This document shows, piece by piece, positions 48,236 to 56,201 of a stretch of 64,000 bases of DNA; position 1 is the first letter of the stretch; each line of letters opens with the position of its first letter. The stretch is from Nitrospira sp. CR1.1 (GTDB lineage: Bacteria > Nitrospirota > Nitrospiria > Nitrospirales > Nitrospiraceae): NCBI GenBank assembly GCA_014055465.1, contig WIAF01000010.1, positions 1 through 64,000 on the forward strand, in the 5' to 3' direction. The notes beneath the pieces were generated by a model. It was not told where the DNA came from. It searched no databases and was given only the letters and a program-made list of their open reading frames with translations. The position numbers and the translations under genes are program-made.

Positions 48236-48617
48236 CTTCCATAGTCTCCCTAATCTTACGGATCTGTTCGAGCACTCTTCCCCAGGCTTCCCTTCCTATT
48301 GGCCGGCCACGCGATCTCATCCGAGCAGCGGATTCAAAGTCCTCGATAGAAACATTCACGTTTTCCAAAGCATAGTTGAGGAGATCTTCGTCGACAGGCT
48401 GCTGTACCAGGAACTTCAAGATTCTTGCTTTGCGTTCTCCCGGTCGCAGAGCCCGTATCAAGCTATCCACGGTGTCATCCGAGGGATCAGCCTTTTCCCC
48501 TGTCTCCAGCCGGTGCACATAGGCATGGTCGAGATCGGCTAGTTGACCCAATTGTCGAAACGACAGGCCCTTTTCGGTCCTGAGGCGCCCAAGCAATCCA
48601 CCAAACCCTATCGGCAT
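48228..48617 (-). CDS. XRE-family transcriptional regulator (CapH-like)
   Basis: The 129-aa protein has an N-terminal helix-turn-helix (LGRLRTEKGLSFRQLGQLADL, then HAYVHRLETGEK) and a C-terminal helical domain that could dimerise or be cut by the peptidase. ATG 48617 has AAGGGG upstream; a TTG at 48632 would add five residues. It overlaps the ImmA-like gene downstream and faces away from the DUF2188/MBL operon, with repeated TTGTC/GACAA sites between. It is inferred to repress both directions. Confidence 0.85.
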   Translation of the reverse strand: MPIGFGGLLGRLRTEKGLSFRQLGQLADLDHAYVHRLETGEKADPSDDTVDSLIRALRPGERKARILKFLVQQPVDEDLLNYALENVNVSIEDFESAARMRSRGRPIGREAWGRVLEQIRKIRETMEGG

Positions 48618-48624
48618 AGGTCCC

Positions 48625-48682
48625 CTTGACAAGAAAATGAGTTGTCGATACAGTGTTGTCCAGCACTATATGTACAGACAAC
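48625..48682. promoter_or_regulatory. Candidate XRE operator cluster
   Basis: GTTGTC occurs at 48641-48646 and 48655-48660, and its inverse GACAAC at 48677-48682, so the last two form an inverted repeat with a 16-base spacer. A further CTTGACAAG palindrome lies at 48625-48633. The cluster is just upstream of the XRE start and within the divergent intergenic region (48618-48876). This is where autorepression and control of the defence-type operon would be expected. Confidence 0.5.
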
Positions 48683-48876
48683 GCACAATCGGACTTTCGT
48701 TGTGATGTTCACCTTGCTGAATGAACGATTAAGAACGTTTGTCGCCCTACTGAACAACAAAATGTACTCCACGCCACAAACCAATGCAAGCCGTAGGGGA
48801 GTGGAATGGGACCATGCGACCTGCATCAGTGAAAGCGAAGACCGTCAACCGATTCATTAACAAGAAAGGAGAGTTC

Positions 48877-49119
48877 ATGGGGAAAAATGATCGATACGTT
48901 GTTAAGCATGAACATGGATGGGCGGTAAAAAAACCGGGCGCTGAACGGGCGAGCAGCATTCACAGCACGCAGCACGAGGCTGAACGATCGGCAAAAAACA
49001 CCGTTGCAAACCTCGGCGGGGGAGAAGTGAGGATTCAAGGACGCGACGGGCAATGGAGAGATTCAGATACTGTGCCACCCGGCAATGATCCCATGCCGCC
49101 GCGCGATCGCAAACACTGA
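48877..49119 (+). CDS. DUF2188-family small protein
   Basis: The 80-aa protein starts at ATG 48877 behind AAAGGAGA. It matches the DUF2188 pattern: RYVVKHEHGWAVKKPGAERA, a TQ/EA helix (STQHEAERSAK) and a GEVRIQGRDGQW strand, ending DPMPPRDRKH. DUF2188 proteins are small and uncharacterised. It lies 63 bp before the MBL gene on the same strand and is probably the first gene of that operon. It is too unlike beta-grasp proteins to be the missing ubiquitin-like partner and has no Gly-Gly tail. Confidence 0.75.
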   Translation: MGKNDRYVVKHEHGWAVKKPGAERASSIHSTQHEAERSAKNTVANLGGGEVRIQGRDGQWRDSDTVPPGNDPMPPRDRKH

Positions 49120-49182
49120 GGCTGCCGTTATGCCCGCGCCATAGCTCCAACATGATCCAGGCGCTATCAAGAAAGGAACACT

Positions 49183-50340
49183 ATGAGCGATCCACATAAG
49201 ATTCTCTGTTATCCGGTGGGGAATGGCGACACCACGCAAATTATTTTGTCCAACGGTCGACGCATACTGCTCGATTACTCTCACCGGCAAAACGGAGAAG
49301 ATAGAGAAACGCCAGAGATTGATCTCAAGGGGCGACTACAAGAAGAGCTGAAAAACGCCAGGCGAGATTATTTCGACGTGGTTGCCTTCACCCATGCTGA
49401 CCGTGACCACATCCAGGGCAGCACAGATTTCTTCGAACTGCAACACGCAGAAAAATACCAGGGTGAAGGCCGCATAAAAATCCGCTGCTTGTGGGTTCCG
49501 GCTGCGATGTTGCTGGAAGAGGCCGAAAGAGACCAACAGAGTGAAGAATTTTGTATCCTTCGTCAGGAAGCTCGACACCGGCTCCTTGAGGGCAAGGACA
49601 TACTCGTGTTCTCCAAGCCGGATGCGCTCAAGGAATGGCTGGAATCAAAACTCAAAGAACGAGGCGAAGCCGCCAATTCACGCGATCATCTCTTTATTGA
49701 CGCCGGAACCATTGTCCCTGGCTTTGCTCTGGGATACGACGGCGTAGAGTTCTTTTGTCATTCTCCATTCATTAAACACTGTGATGGATTTGACATCGTC
49801 AGAAACTCTGCCGCGCTCGTGTTCAATATCCGCTTTCTCATTGATGGGGCAAGTTATGACTATCTCCATGTTGGGGATGCTAAATGGACCGACATGGAAG
49901 AGATCGTGAATACCACGTGCTATCACAAGAATGACGATCGGCTCACCTGGGATCTTTACAACATCCCTCATCACTGCAGTTACCTGGCCTTAAGTGACGA
50001 GAAAGGTGACAACGAAACCGATCCTAAGCCACTCGTAAAACATCTGCTCTTGCAAGGAAAGAGTGATGCCTACATGGTCAGCTCCAGTAAACCCATTCCC
50101 GATCTGAAGGAATCTTATACAGAGATTCAACCTCCACACATTCAAGCCCGTAAGGCATACGAGAGACATCTTAAGGCAGTTGAGGGCCGGAAGTTTCTTG
50201 TGACAATGGAAGAACCAAACGCGAGGAAACCCGAACCACTTCTGTTTGAGATCACAAGCGGTGGAGTTACTTGGCGCCCATCAACCTCCATCGGAGCTTC
50301 ATCCATCTTGACGTCTCGTCCACCGAGAGCCGGATCATGA
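49183..50340 (+). CDS. Metallo-beta-lactamase-fold hydrolase (ComEC-like)
   Basis: The 385-aa soluble protein starts with the MBL strand KILCYPVGNGDTTQIIL and has the metal motif HADRDH at residues 71-76 (HxDxDH form). Further metal-ligand candidates are the GD pair in YDYLHVGDAKW (about 231-232) and IPHHCSY (about 261-267). No membrane helix is present, so it is the stand-alone MBL type related to the ComEC nuclease domain. The substrate could be a nucleic acid, nucleotide or thioester and is unknown. It overlaps the E2-E1-JAB gene by 4 bp (ATGA). Bacterial E1/E2 gene clusters with an MBL neighbour have been described. Confidence 0.88.
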   Translation: MSDPHKILCYPVGNGDTTQIILSNGRRILLDYSHRQNGEDRETPEIDLKGRLQEELKNARRDYFDVVAFTHADRDHIQGSTDFFELQHAEKYQGEGRIKIRCLWVPAAMLLEEAERDQQSEEFCILRQEARHRLLEGKDILVFSKPDALKEWLESKLKERGEAANSRDHLFIDAGTIVPGFALGYDGVEFFCHSPFIKHCDGFDIVRNSAALVFNIRFLIDGASYDYLHVGDAKWTDMEEIVNTTCYHKNDDRLTWDLYNIPHHCSYLALSDEKGDNETDPKPLVKHLLLQGKSDAYMVSSSKPIPDLKESYTEIQPPHIQARKAYERHLKAVEGRKFLVTMEEPNARKPEPLLFEITSGGVTWRPSTSIGASSILTSRPPRAGS

Positions 50341-52607
50341 ACGAAGACTACTACACCCTTCCTCATTTCCGTGAGTTGGACGACGAGAACCAGCTTACCA
50401 TTCCTCGCGCTCAAGCTCTGCTGACTGCGGTAAGGCGGCAACGTGATTATTCTGTCCGACAACTCCTTCAGACGGAGGATGGCGCCTGTGAATGTATCGT
50501 TGTTGATGTCGAAACCGATGGGGTACCGAAGAACAATCGGCACGGAATTAGATATAGAGAACGATTAGCTCTGTGCGTGCCCATCAACGCCAAAGAATTG
50601 GTCATTGTCCTTGCGCTTCGCAAGGACTTTCCCGCACTCATTCATCAGAATCAGATGCCCCAGAACACACCGAGAAGTCTGTGCCTCTATTTCGAGCCAC
50701 CCATTTCAGTGGCTCGAACATGGACTCCGCAGACCTTTCTCAGGCGAATTCCATGGTGGCTTGAAAATAGTGCAACGGATCAGCTTCATCCCGCAGACCA
50801 GCCCGTAGAACGTCTATTTTTTGTTAGCAGGTATGAGCTAGTGCTGCCTTGGAACCTGGAGCAGCTCCGTACGGACAAAGATCTTCGTTTGATCATTGCA
50901 CATGGTCCTAAACGTCAAAACGGTGGGGGCACATACTTTCTCGAAGCCATCTCGGCAAATAGCCAAGTCTCAAATGGCTCGATCCGGCCCATCGAATTCA
51001 CGCTTCCTGCCATTGTACAAGGTCATATCGAAAGTGACCCTACAACGCTAGGAGAACTAGCCGATCTTCTCGAGAGCCGAGAGATTAACTTTCTTCAACT
51101 GCTCAAGGATACATCGTCTAAACTGGTTGGGGAAATGGGTATGCCTGAGTTCGCAGATGACGTGCTTTCAGTCATCATCCTTAGCATTCCAGTGAGGCGA
51201 GCAGAAGAACGGATAGCAAGAACAATCACGCATAGAGCATTTGTTGTTGGCGTTGGCGCGTTGAAACTTGGCGCTCTTACCGGAGCGCTGTTCTCCCTCG
51301 ACGTCCACGATGGCAAAAAAAACACGAAAACGTATTTCAATGCAGCCGGAGTCTTGGGTGACACATCGACAGCTGAGTGGCGTGACCAGGAAATTTTACC
51401 GATGGAGGTACTGTATCGGAATGACGCCGCTGCGTGCAGGAGACAATCCGGCGTAAGTGATGAAGGTCCTTCCGGAGTATTGATCGGTGCAGGGTCGCTT
51501 GGAAGTGCATTGCTTAATCTATGGGGTCGTTCCGGATGGGGACGGTGGACCGCGATTGACAACGACCATATTAAGCCACACAACCTTACCAGACATACAG
51601 CCTTTGCCCAGCATGTTGGTCATCCAAAGGCAATGGTCGTCGCGGAACTCCATGAGGCAGCGATGCATGGTGCCAGTAGTATTACTCCTTTGCATGCTGA
51701 TGCTTGCGATTTTTCTCAGGCTTCTGTGATGAATGCACTGGCTCCCGCCCAATTGGTCATTGATGCATCGACGTCTCTTGACTATCCCCGCGGTGCAAGT
51801 CAGATCGACAACATAGGCCGACATATAACTGTATTTGTTACGCCCAACGGCCATGCGGCTGTGTTGCTTGCTGAAGATGAAAAACGGAGTATTCGACTGA
51901 GAAGTCTAGAGGCACAGTACTATCGCGCACTAATCCAGGAATCCTGGGGAAAGTCCCACCTTGATGGAATGCACTCCTTTTGGAGCGGTGCGAGCTGTCG
52001 AGATATATCCATGGTGATGCCATACTCCAGAATTATGAGCCATGCCGGCATATTAGCAGAACAGATCCCGATGATATCGCTTCGTCCAGAAGCCGTCATT
52101 CGGATTTGGCAGCGTGATCCCAATTGGGGATCGGTCGTGGTGCATGACTGCCCAGTAGCACAAGAACACCACTTCCAGTTTGGCGAAACAGATCTGTACC
52201 TCGATGAGGCACTAACACAACAACTCCGATCGTGGAGAACTGCTCACATCCCAAATGAGACCGGCGGAGTTCTATTAGGCTACTATGACTTCAACATTTC
52301 TGCAGCAATAGTCGTTGCAGCCCTACCGCCGCCCCCGGACAGCACATCGAGTCCTCATTCATTCGAGCGCGGGGTTGAAGGTGCATTGGACGCAGTACAA
52401 GAGGCATCGCGCCGAACAGCGGGAATTGTTGGTTATATTGGAGAGTGGCATAGTCATCCACCAAAACACTCGGCGTCGCCGAGCCAGCACGACCTCATTC
52501 AGCTCGAGTATCTTGCACGCGGCATGTCGCAAAATGGACTTCCTGCTGTTCAACTGATAGTGGGTGAACAAGACATGCATCTACTTCAGGGCACGATGAG
52601 AGAATAA
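50337..52607 (+). CDS. Single-chain E2-E1-JAB ubiquitin-system-like protein
   Basis: The 756-aa protein (ATG 50337, overlapping the MBL stop) joins three enzyme modules. Residues about 1-170 are E2-like, with HQN, PRSLCLYFEPP (catalytic Cys116) and WTPQTFLRRIPWWLE. About 170-370 is a middle region of unknown fold. About 375-620 is a ThiF/E1 domain with nucleotide loop GAGSLGS (384-390), acidic AIDNDHIKPHNLTRH, and a likely adenylation-transfer Cys554 in SGASCRD. About 625-756 is a JAB/JAMM peptidase with Glu641, HSH 705-707, Ser716 and Asp719. All catalytic motifs are intact. It should activate, transfer and trim a modifier or target, but no modifier gene is seen. It is equivalent to CBASS Cap2 plus Cap3 in one chain. 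Confidence 0.9.
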   Translation: MNEDYYTLPHFRELDDENQLTIPRAQALLTAVRRQRDYSVRQLLQTEDGACECIVVDVETDGVPKNNRHGIRYRERLALCVPINAKELVIVLALRKDFPALIHQNQMPQNTPRSLCLYFEPPISVARTWTPQTFLRRIPWWLENSATDQLHPADQPVERLFFVSRYELVLPWNLEQLRTDKDLRLIIAHGPKRQNGGGTYFLEAISANSQVSNGSIRPIEFTLPAIVQGHIESDPTTLGELADLLESREINFLQLLKDTSSKLVGEMGMPEFADDVLSVIILSIPVRRAEERIARTITHRAFVVGVGALKLGALTGALFSLDVHDGKKNTKTYFNAAGVLGDTSTAEWRDQEILPMEVLYRNDAAACRRQSGVSDEGPSGVLIGAGSLGSALLNLWGRSGWGRWTAIDNDHIKPHNLTRHTAFAQHVGHPKAMVVAELHEAAMHGASSITPLHADACDFSQASVMNALAPAQLVIDASTSLDYPRGASQIDNIGRHITVFVTPNGHAAVLLAEDEKRSIRLRSLEAQYYRALIQESWGKSHLDGMHSFWSGASCRDISMVMPYSRIMSHAGILAEQIPMISLRPEAVIRIWQRDPNWGSVVVHDCPVAQEHHFQFGETDLYLDEALTQQLRSWRTAHIPNETGGVLLGYYDFNISAAIVVAALPPPPDSTSSPHSFERGVEGALDAVQEASRRTAGIVGYIGEWHSHPPKHSASPSQHDLIQLEYLARGMSQNGLPAVQLIVGEQDMHLLQGTMRE

Positions 52608-52609
52608 TT

Positions 52610-53701
52610 GTGCCTTCCAGCATTGCACTCGCTCTATCCGGCGGCGGCATCCGAGCAATGGTGTTCCATCTTGGAGTCATACGACTGCTCGCAGAGCGTC
52701 ACTTGCTCGAGAACGTCGAGCGGATCTCTACGGTATCAGGGGGGAGCTTGCTTGTGGGGCTTATGTTCCAAGCTAACCAGTATCAATGGCCATCCTCAGA
52801 CTACTTTATTGAAGTGGTGTACCCAACTCTTCGTGAGTCACTGTGCAAAACAAGTTTTCAGTGGGGGGCAGTCAGGCAACTTCTCAACCCTGTAAACGTG
52901 CCGTTTCTCCTTTCTCGGGCAAACCTATTGGCGTTAGCGATCAAACAAGAATGGCAGATCGACATCAAGCTATCCGAATTGCCGAGTAAACCCGAATGGT
53001 CCATTAATGCGACAACAGCGGAGAATGGAAAACGTTTTCGGTTCAAGCAAAGCGATATTGGAGACTATCAACTCGGCTATGCTCATCCTGGAAACTTTCT
53101 TCTTGCGAATGCGATGGCAGTCTCGGCAGCGTTTCCCGGAGGGTTCGGGCCGCTACAGTTGGACGCCACCCGCTTTGAGTGGCAAAAACGAGAGTGGAAT
53201 GCGCCCAAGGGCACTGAGCAGTCCGTCGATATCGGCTACAAAGTTCTACATCTATACGACGGGGGCATCTATGACAATCTTGGATTGGAACCATTTTTTG
53301 ATGCAGGACGCAGCAAGGCTAAGCACCCAGGGAACGCGATAATCGTCTCTGACGCTGGACGACCCTTGCCATCCGGCTTCGATTTCCTTGCGCTGAATCC
53401 GTTTCGACTTCAGCGTGTCGCCGACATCATGTCAGACCAGTCTCACGCCTTACGTGTTCGGACCTTCTCACGCTATCTCCAGGAAAGTCCCGGACGGGGC
53501 GCGTTCATGTACATTGGGACGCCTATCGAAGCCACATTACCTTGCAAGTCAGCGACATACGCCTCAAACTTTCCTACAACATTGCGCCGAATTGATTGGA
53601 GGGAGTTTGACTTACTCGCGAACCATGGATATCAGGTCGCCAAACAAGTTGAGCAAGCCTATGGCTTATACGACCACTCAGAAACGAGAGAGAACCGATG
53701 A
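52610..53701 (+). CDS. Patatin-like phospholipase, likely effector
   Basis: The 363-aa enzyme starts at GTG two bases after the previous stop. Motifs are the oxyanion loop SGGGIRAM (10-17), nucleophile Ser43 in STVSGGSLL (the VSGGS form of the lipase elbow), AVSAAFPGGFG, and the catalytic Asp217 in LYDGGIYDNLGLEP. No membrane segment is seen. Patatin lipases degrade membrane phospholipids and serve as effectors in CBASS and related immune systems. Here the gene is the last of the operon and is inferred to be the killing or membrane-damaging output controlled by the E2-E1-JAB protein. Confidence 0.9.
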   Translation: MPSSIALALSGGGIRAMVFHLGVIRLLAERHLLENVERISTVSGGSLLVGLMFQANQYQWPSSDYFIEVVYPTLRESLCKTSFQWGAVRQLLNPVNVPFLLSRANLLALAIKQEWQIDIKLSELPSKPEWSINATTAENGKRFRFKQSDIGDYQLGYAHPGNFLLANAMAVSAAFPGGFGPLQLDATRFEWQKREWNAPKGTEQSVDIGYKVLHLYDGGIYDNLGLEPFFDAGRSKAKHPGNAIIVSDAGRPLPSGFDFLALNPFRLQRVADIMSDQSHALRVRTFSRYLQESPGRGAFMYIGTPIEATLPCKSATYASNFPTTLRRIDWREFDLLANHGYQVAKQVEQAYGLYDHSETRENR

Positions 53702-53733
53702 GGCGACCAGGTCGGGCGAAAGGCTGTAATGTA

Positions 53734-54492
53734 TTATCTTGCGCAAGACGAGGTCCAAACAACCAAACTAAGGGCAAGGTGAGCAGTGATTCTCACCGTG
53801 TCTTCGACGACATCCGTGATGGACGCATTGTTTCCACCAAACCAGACCGTGGCAGGTACCTTTCTGGGCCCCATCGGCTCCTCATCACGCTTGAGAATAG
53901 CCGCCGCTCCGGAATCAACCGGAAGGGTACGTCGCGGCCAACATTGCGCCGCTTTGGCACTGGGACTGAGCTCAAACCAGGCTCGACCGTGCTCACTTGC
54001 ACAAATCAGCGCGGCGGGACGATCTGTCAGTTGGACTAAACGCATGGCAGTCGCAGTGATACTGGTTTCAAATTGTTCCGCCAACCCTCGAACCGTTTCT
54101 AAGGTGAGAGGCTTGTCTTTCAAAAGCGGCTGAAACAAATACTGTGGCAGGAGCAATCCAGCTGCATAGCGATTGGCCACGCTTTCTCTATCACGTCCTT
54201 CCCACTGACACATCAGCTGTTCATGATCGCAAACGAGGGCAACTTTGCCGCGATGCTTCATCCAATGGCCCAATTCATGAGCGGCCGAAAATCTCTTTCT
54301 TGACGTGGTCGCCCGTTGGTCCACTGTGATAATTGCGCGATTGCCGTGACCGATAATCCGTCCTTCACACCCAACAAGCCGTTCGTAGATCACTGTGGCG
54401 CCGCAGTATTGCGCAATGGCTTCGATATCGATGTCACGAGGATCGGTAACGTGTAACGCTTTCAGCAGCGCCTCTGGATCGTCAGCAATCAT
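53734..54492 (-). CDS. ImmA/IrrE-family metallopeptidase, second
   Basis: The 252-aa protein has the zinc motif HELGH (SAAHELGHWMKH), the acidic second motif region ESVANRYAAGLLLPQ, and an extended C-terminus with Cys/Trp-rich segments. It is convergent with the patatin gene, 32 bp apart. It differs clearly from the peptidase at 47369-48235. No XRE gene is adjacent; the nearest upstream genes on the same strand are the 147-aa protein and the sigma-like protein, which may form its partner module. Confidence 0.85.
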   Translation of the reverse strand: MIADDPEALLKALHVTDPRDIDIEAIAQYCGATVIYERLVGCEGRIIGHGNRAIITVDQRATTSRKRFSAAHELGHWMKHRGKVALVCDHEQLMCQWEGRDRESVANRYAAGLLLPQYLFQPLLKDKPLTLETVRGLAEQFETSITATAMRLVQLTDRPAALICASEHGRAWFELSPSAKAAQCWPRRTLPVDSGAAAILKRDEEPMGPRKVPATVWFGGNNASITDVVEDTVRITAHLALSLVVWTSSCAR

Positions 54493-54984
54493 AATTGGTC
54501 GTACAGGAACAAAGAGCCTTATGAGTCCACAGCCATCGCATCACGGAGCGGGAATTCGCCTGACGATCCAATTTGGAGGACATGTGAGATCGCATGGATA
54601 AAGCAGGCAGGTCTCATAGTACTGTACACCCGTCGCGACGGCAAGTTAGCCACGTTTTTATGCCTATGTCTCGATTCAGAAGGCGAGGAGCCAGACCAAC
54701 ATTAAGGATCACAAACCTCTAGAACTTCCGATCCCCTGTAACTATCGGAGCGTCGAAGTAAGGTTGGATTGACTGCGGAGGGTTAAAATGCAGTCTGCAC
54801 CTGATTGCGGTCAAAGGAGGAAGTACCGTGAGAGGCTTTGAGCGACTTCACACATGATTGACGGTGATACTTCGGCGATGGTGCGTCATCAGGGCAGGAA
54901 GGGAAAAGACCCTCGCTGCACTCCGATTCTGGACAGCTCGTGACTGTGGTGTCGCACCTCAACACGTTCGCACGGGTTATCTCC
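54493..54984 (+). other. Intergenic stretch of 492 bases
   Basis: No gene with recognisable features is present. An AAAGGAGGAAG at about 54815 looks like a ribosome-binding site but is followed by only a short frame. A promoter for the second ImmA-like gene is expected in the first 100 bases but I cannot define it. Confidence 0.45.
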
Positions 54985-55428
54985 TTAGGGTTTCTTGAAT
55001 TTGAGAAGGCCCAAGACATAAAGCTGCCGCAAGAGGCTGTCGATGTCTGCCGGCGTCATATCGCTCAGTTTGCGATACTGACCGGTTAGCACTGCGGGTT
55101 TCAGATAGTGATGGTGCGCCAGACAGGCCTTGAGGAGCTGCAACTTATCTTTCATCGAAGTCGGCAATGACAGGCGGTCACGTTTTAGTGAGGTCACCTC
55201 TTTTTGGTACGTCTGGCGGGATTCAGCCAGTGCGTGGTGAGCAGACTCTCCGAGCGCCTCTGCGAACACTCTTGTCGCGCGCTGACCAAACTGTTGTGGG
55301 TCCAAGCCACTTCCCCGAATTTCTTCGTCCAATTCTTCTTCTGAGAGGTTCATAATTGCTTCGGCCTCTAAATCGAGCAGGCGCTCATATTGAGACCAAA
55401 CGTCGTTAGCTTTAGTTTTTGATTTCAT
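54985..55428 (-). CDS. Hypothetical helical protein downstream of sigma-like gene
   Basis: The 147-aa protein is charged and helical (MNLSEEELDEEIRGSG; ESRQTYQKEVTSLKRDR) with a C-terminal LLRQLYVLGLLKFKK. Its ATG overlaps the sigma-like stop (55425-55428), so translation is coupled. No family is recognised. It could be an anti-sigma or adaptor protein, which is speculation from the overlap only. Confidence 0.65.
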   Translation of the reverse strand: MKSKTKANDVWSQYERLLDLEAEAIMNLSEEELDEEIRGSGLDPQQFGQRATRVFAEALGESAHHALAESRQTYQKEVTSLKRDRLSLPTSMKDKLQLLKACLAHHHYLKPAVLTGQYRKLSDMTPADIDSLLRQLYVLGLLKFKKP

Positions 55429-56048
55429 AACAGTCCTTCCAAGTTGCGTTTCCTAATCTTACTCGTGGCGCGTACTATCTGCATATTGTATACGGCGTAT
55501 TGCGGTTTTGTGATTTTTAGCCGCTGGCAGATTTCCGGACCGCTTAAGCCCTCAATTTGAAGCTGAAATACTTTCTCTCCCATGGAGTGTTGGCCTAGAA
55601 GAGCTGCCATGTGACACTTAATCTTGTCCAGAGCGATCTCGCGTCGCTTCAATTCCAACTCTTCTTCCGGATTTGGAAGGGCAGAGCGAAAGTCGTCTGC
55701 GGTCTTCGCCCTCACCTCGTTGTCGATATCTTCTTCATCTTTGGAATTGAGCGAGGAGACAAGGATTGGCTCCTGATACCGTTGACTATTGTGATGCTGC
55801 GCATGGTTACTCACTTCTGATCTGATTACCCAGCGCAGATGATCGCGCATCGAGTATTTTTTGTTCCAGGGCCGCGATCCTGCGAGTGTCGCCTCGATGG
55901 CTTCGTGCACGAAGTCTTCATCCTCCCGCCCTCCTGCCAATACGCCGATGCGAGCCACAAGCTGCCTTGCTAGCCACATTAAGCTCTTGCGTTCCTCTAG
56001 GCTTAGTGCCTCGATGGCGCGTCGGATTTCATCCTGAGTCGCTACCAT
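55425..56048 (-). CDS. Sigma-70/ECF-like helix-turn-helix protein
   Basis: The 207-aa protein resembles an RNA-polymerase sigma factor in layout. An N-terminal region has DEDFVHEAIEATLAGSRPWN and SMRDHLRWVIRSEVSNHAQHH (region 2-like). The C-terminal region has GEKVFQLQIEGLSGPEICQR followed by LKITKPQYAVYN (region 4-like HTH). It is transcribed away from tnsA across a 153-bp gap, so it may control the transposition operon or the downstream genes. Confidence 0.7.
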   Translation of the reverse strand: MVATQDEIRRAIEALSLEERKSLMWLARQLVARIGVLAGGREDEDFVHEAIEATLAGSRPWNKKYSMRDHLRWVIRSEVSNHAQHHNSQRYQEPILVSSLNSKDEEDIDNEVRAKTADDFRSALPNPEEELELKRREIALDKIKCHMAALLGQHSMGEKVFQLQIEGLSGPEICQRLKITKPQYAVYNMQIVRATSKIRKRNLEGLL

Positions 56049-56201
56049 AATTGACTTCGATCCAGAACTCGAAACTGCTGGCTCAAATATTTGTCTACAA
56101 TCGTTCCGTTAAAAAACCGACGAAAGATCAGTATAGCCGAGTATGCCTTAAGGAGAGTTACCTCCGAGGTGGTTAGGATAACACGACAAAGAAGGATGGA
56201 A

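Noticed and set aside
48640-48760. TGTACA-type sequence as a possible Tn7-like end
   Set aside because: The repeats there are better explained as operator sites upstream of the XRE gene, and no terminal duplication was found.
48877-49119. DUF2188 protein as the missing ubiquitin-like modifier
   Set aside because: Its sequence fits DUF2188, not a beta-grasp fold, and it ends RDRKH without a Gly-Gly or similar tail.
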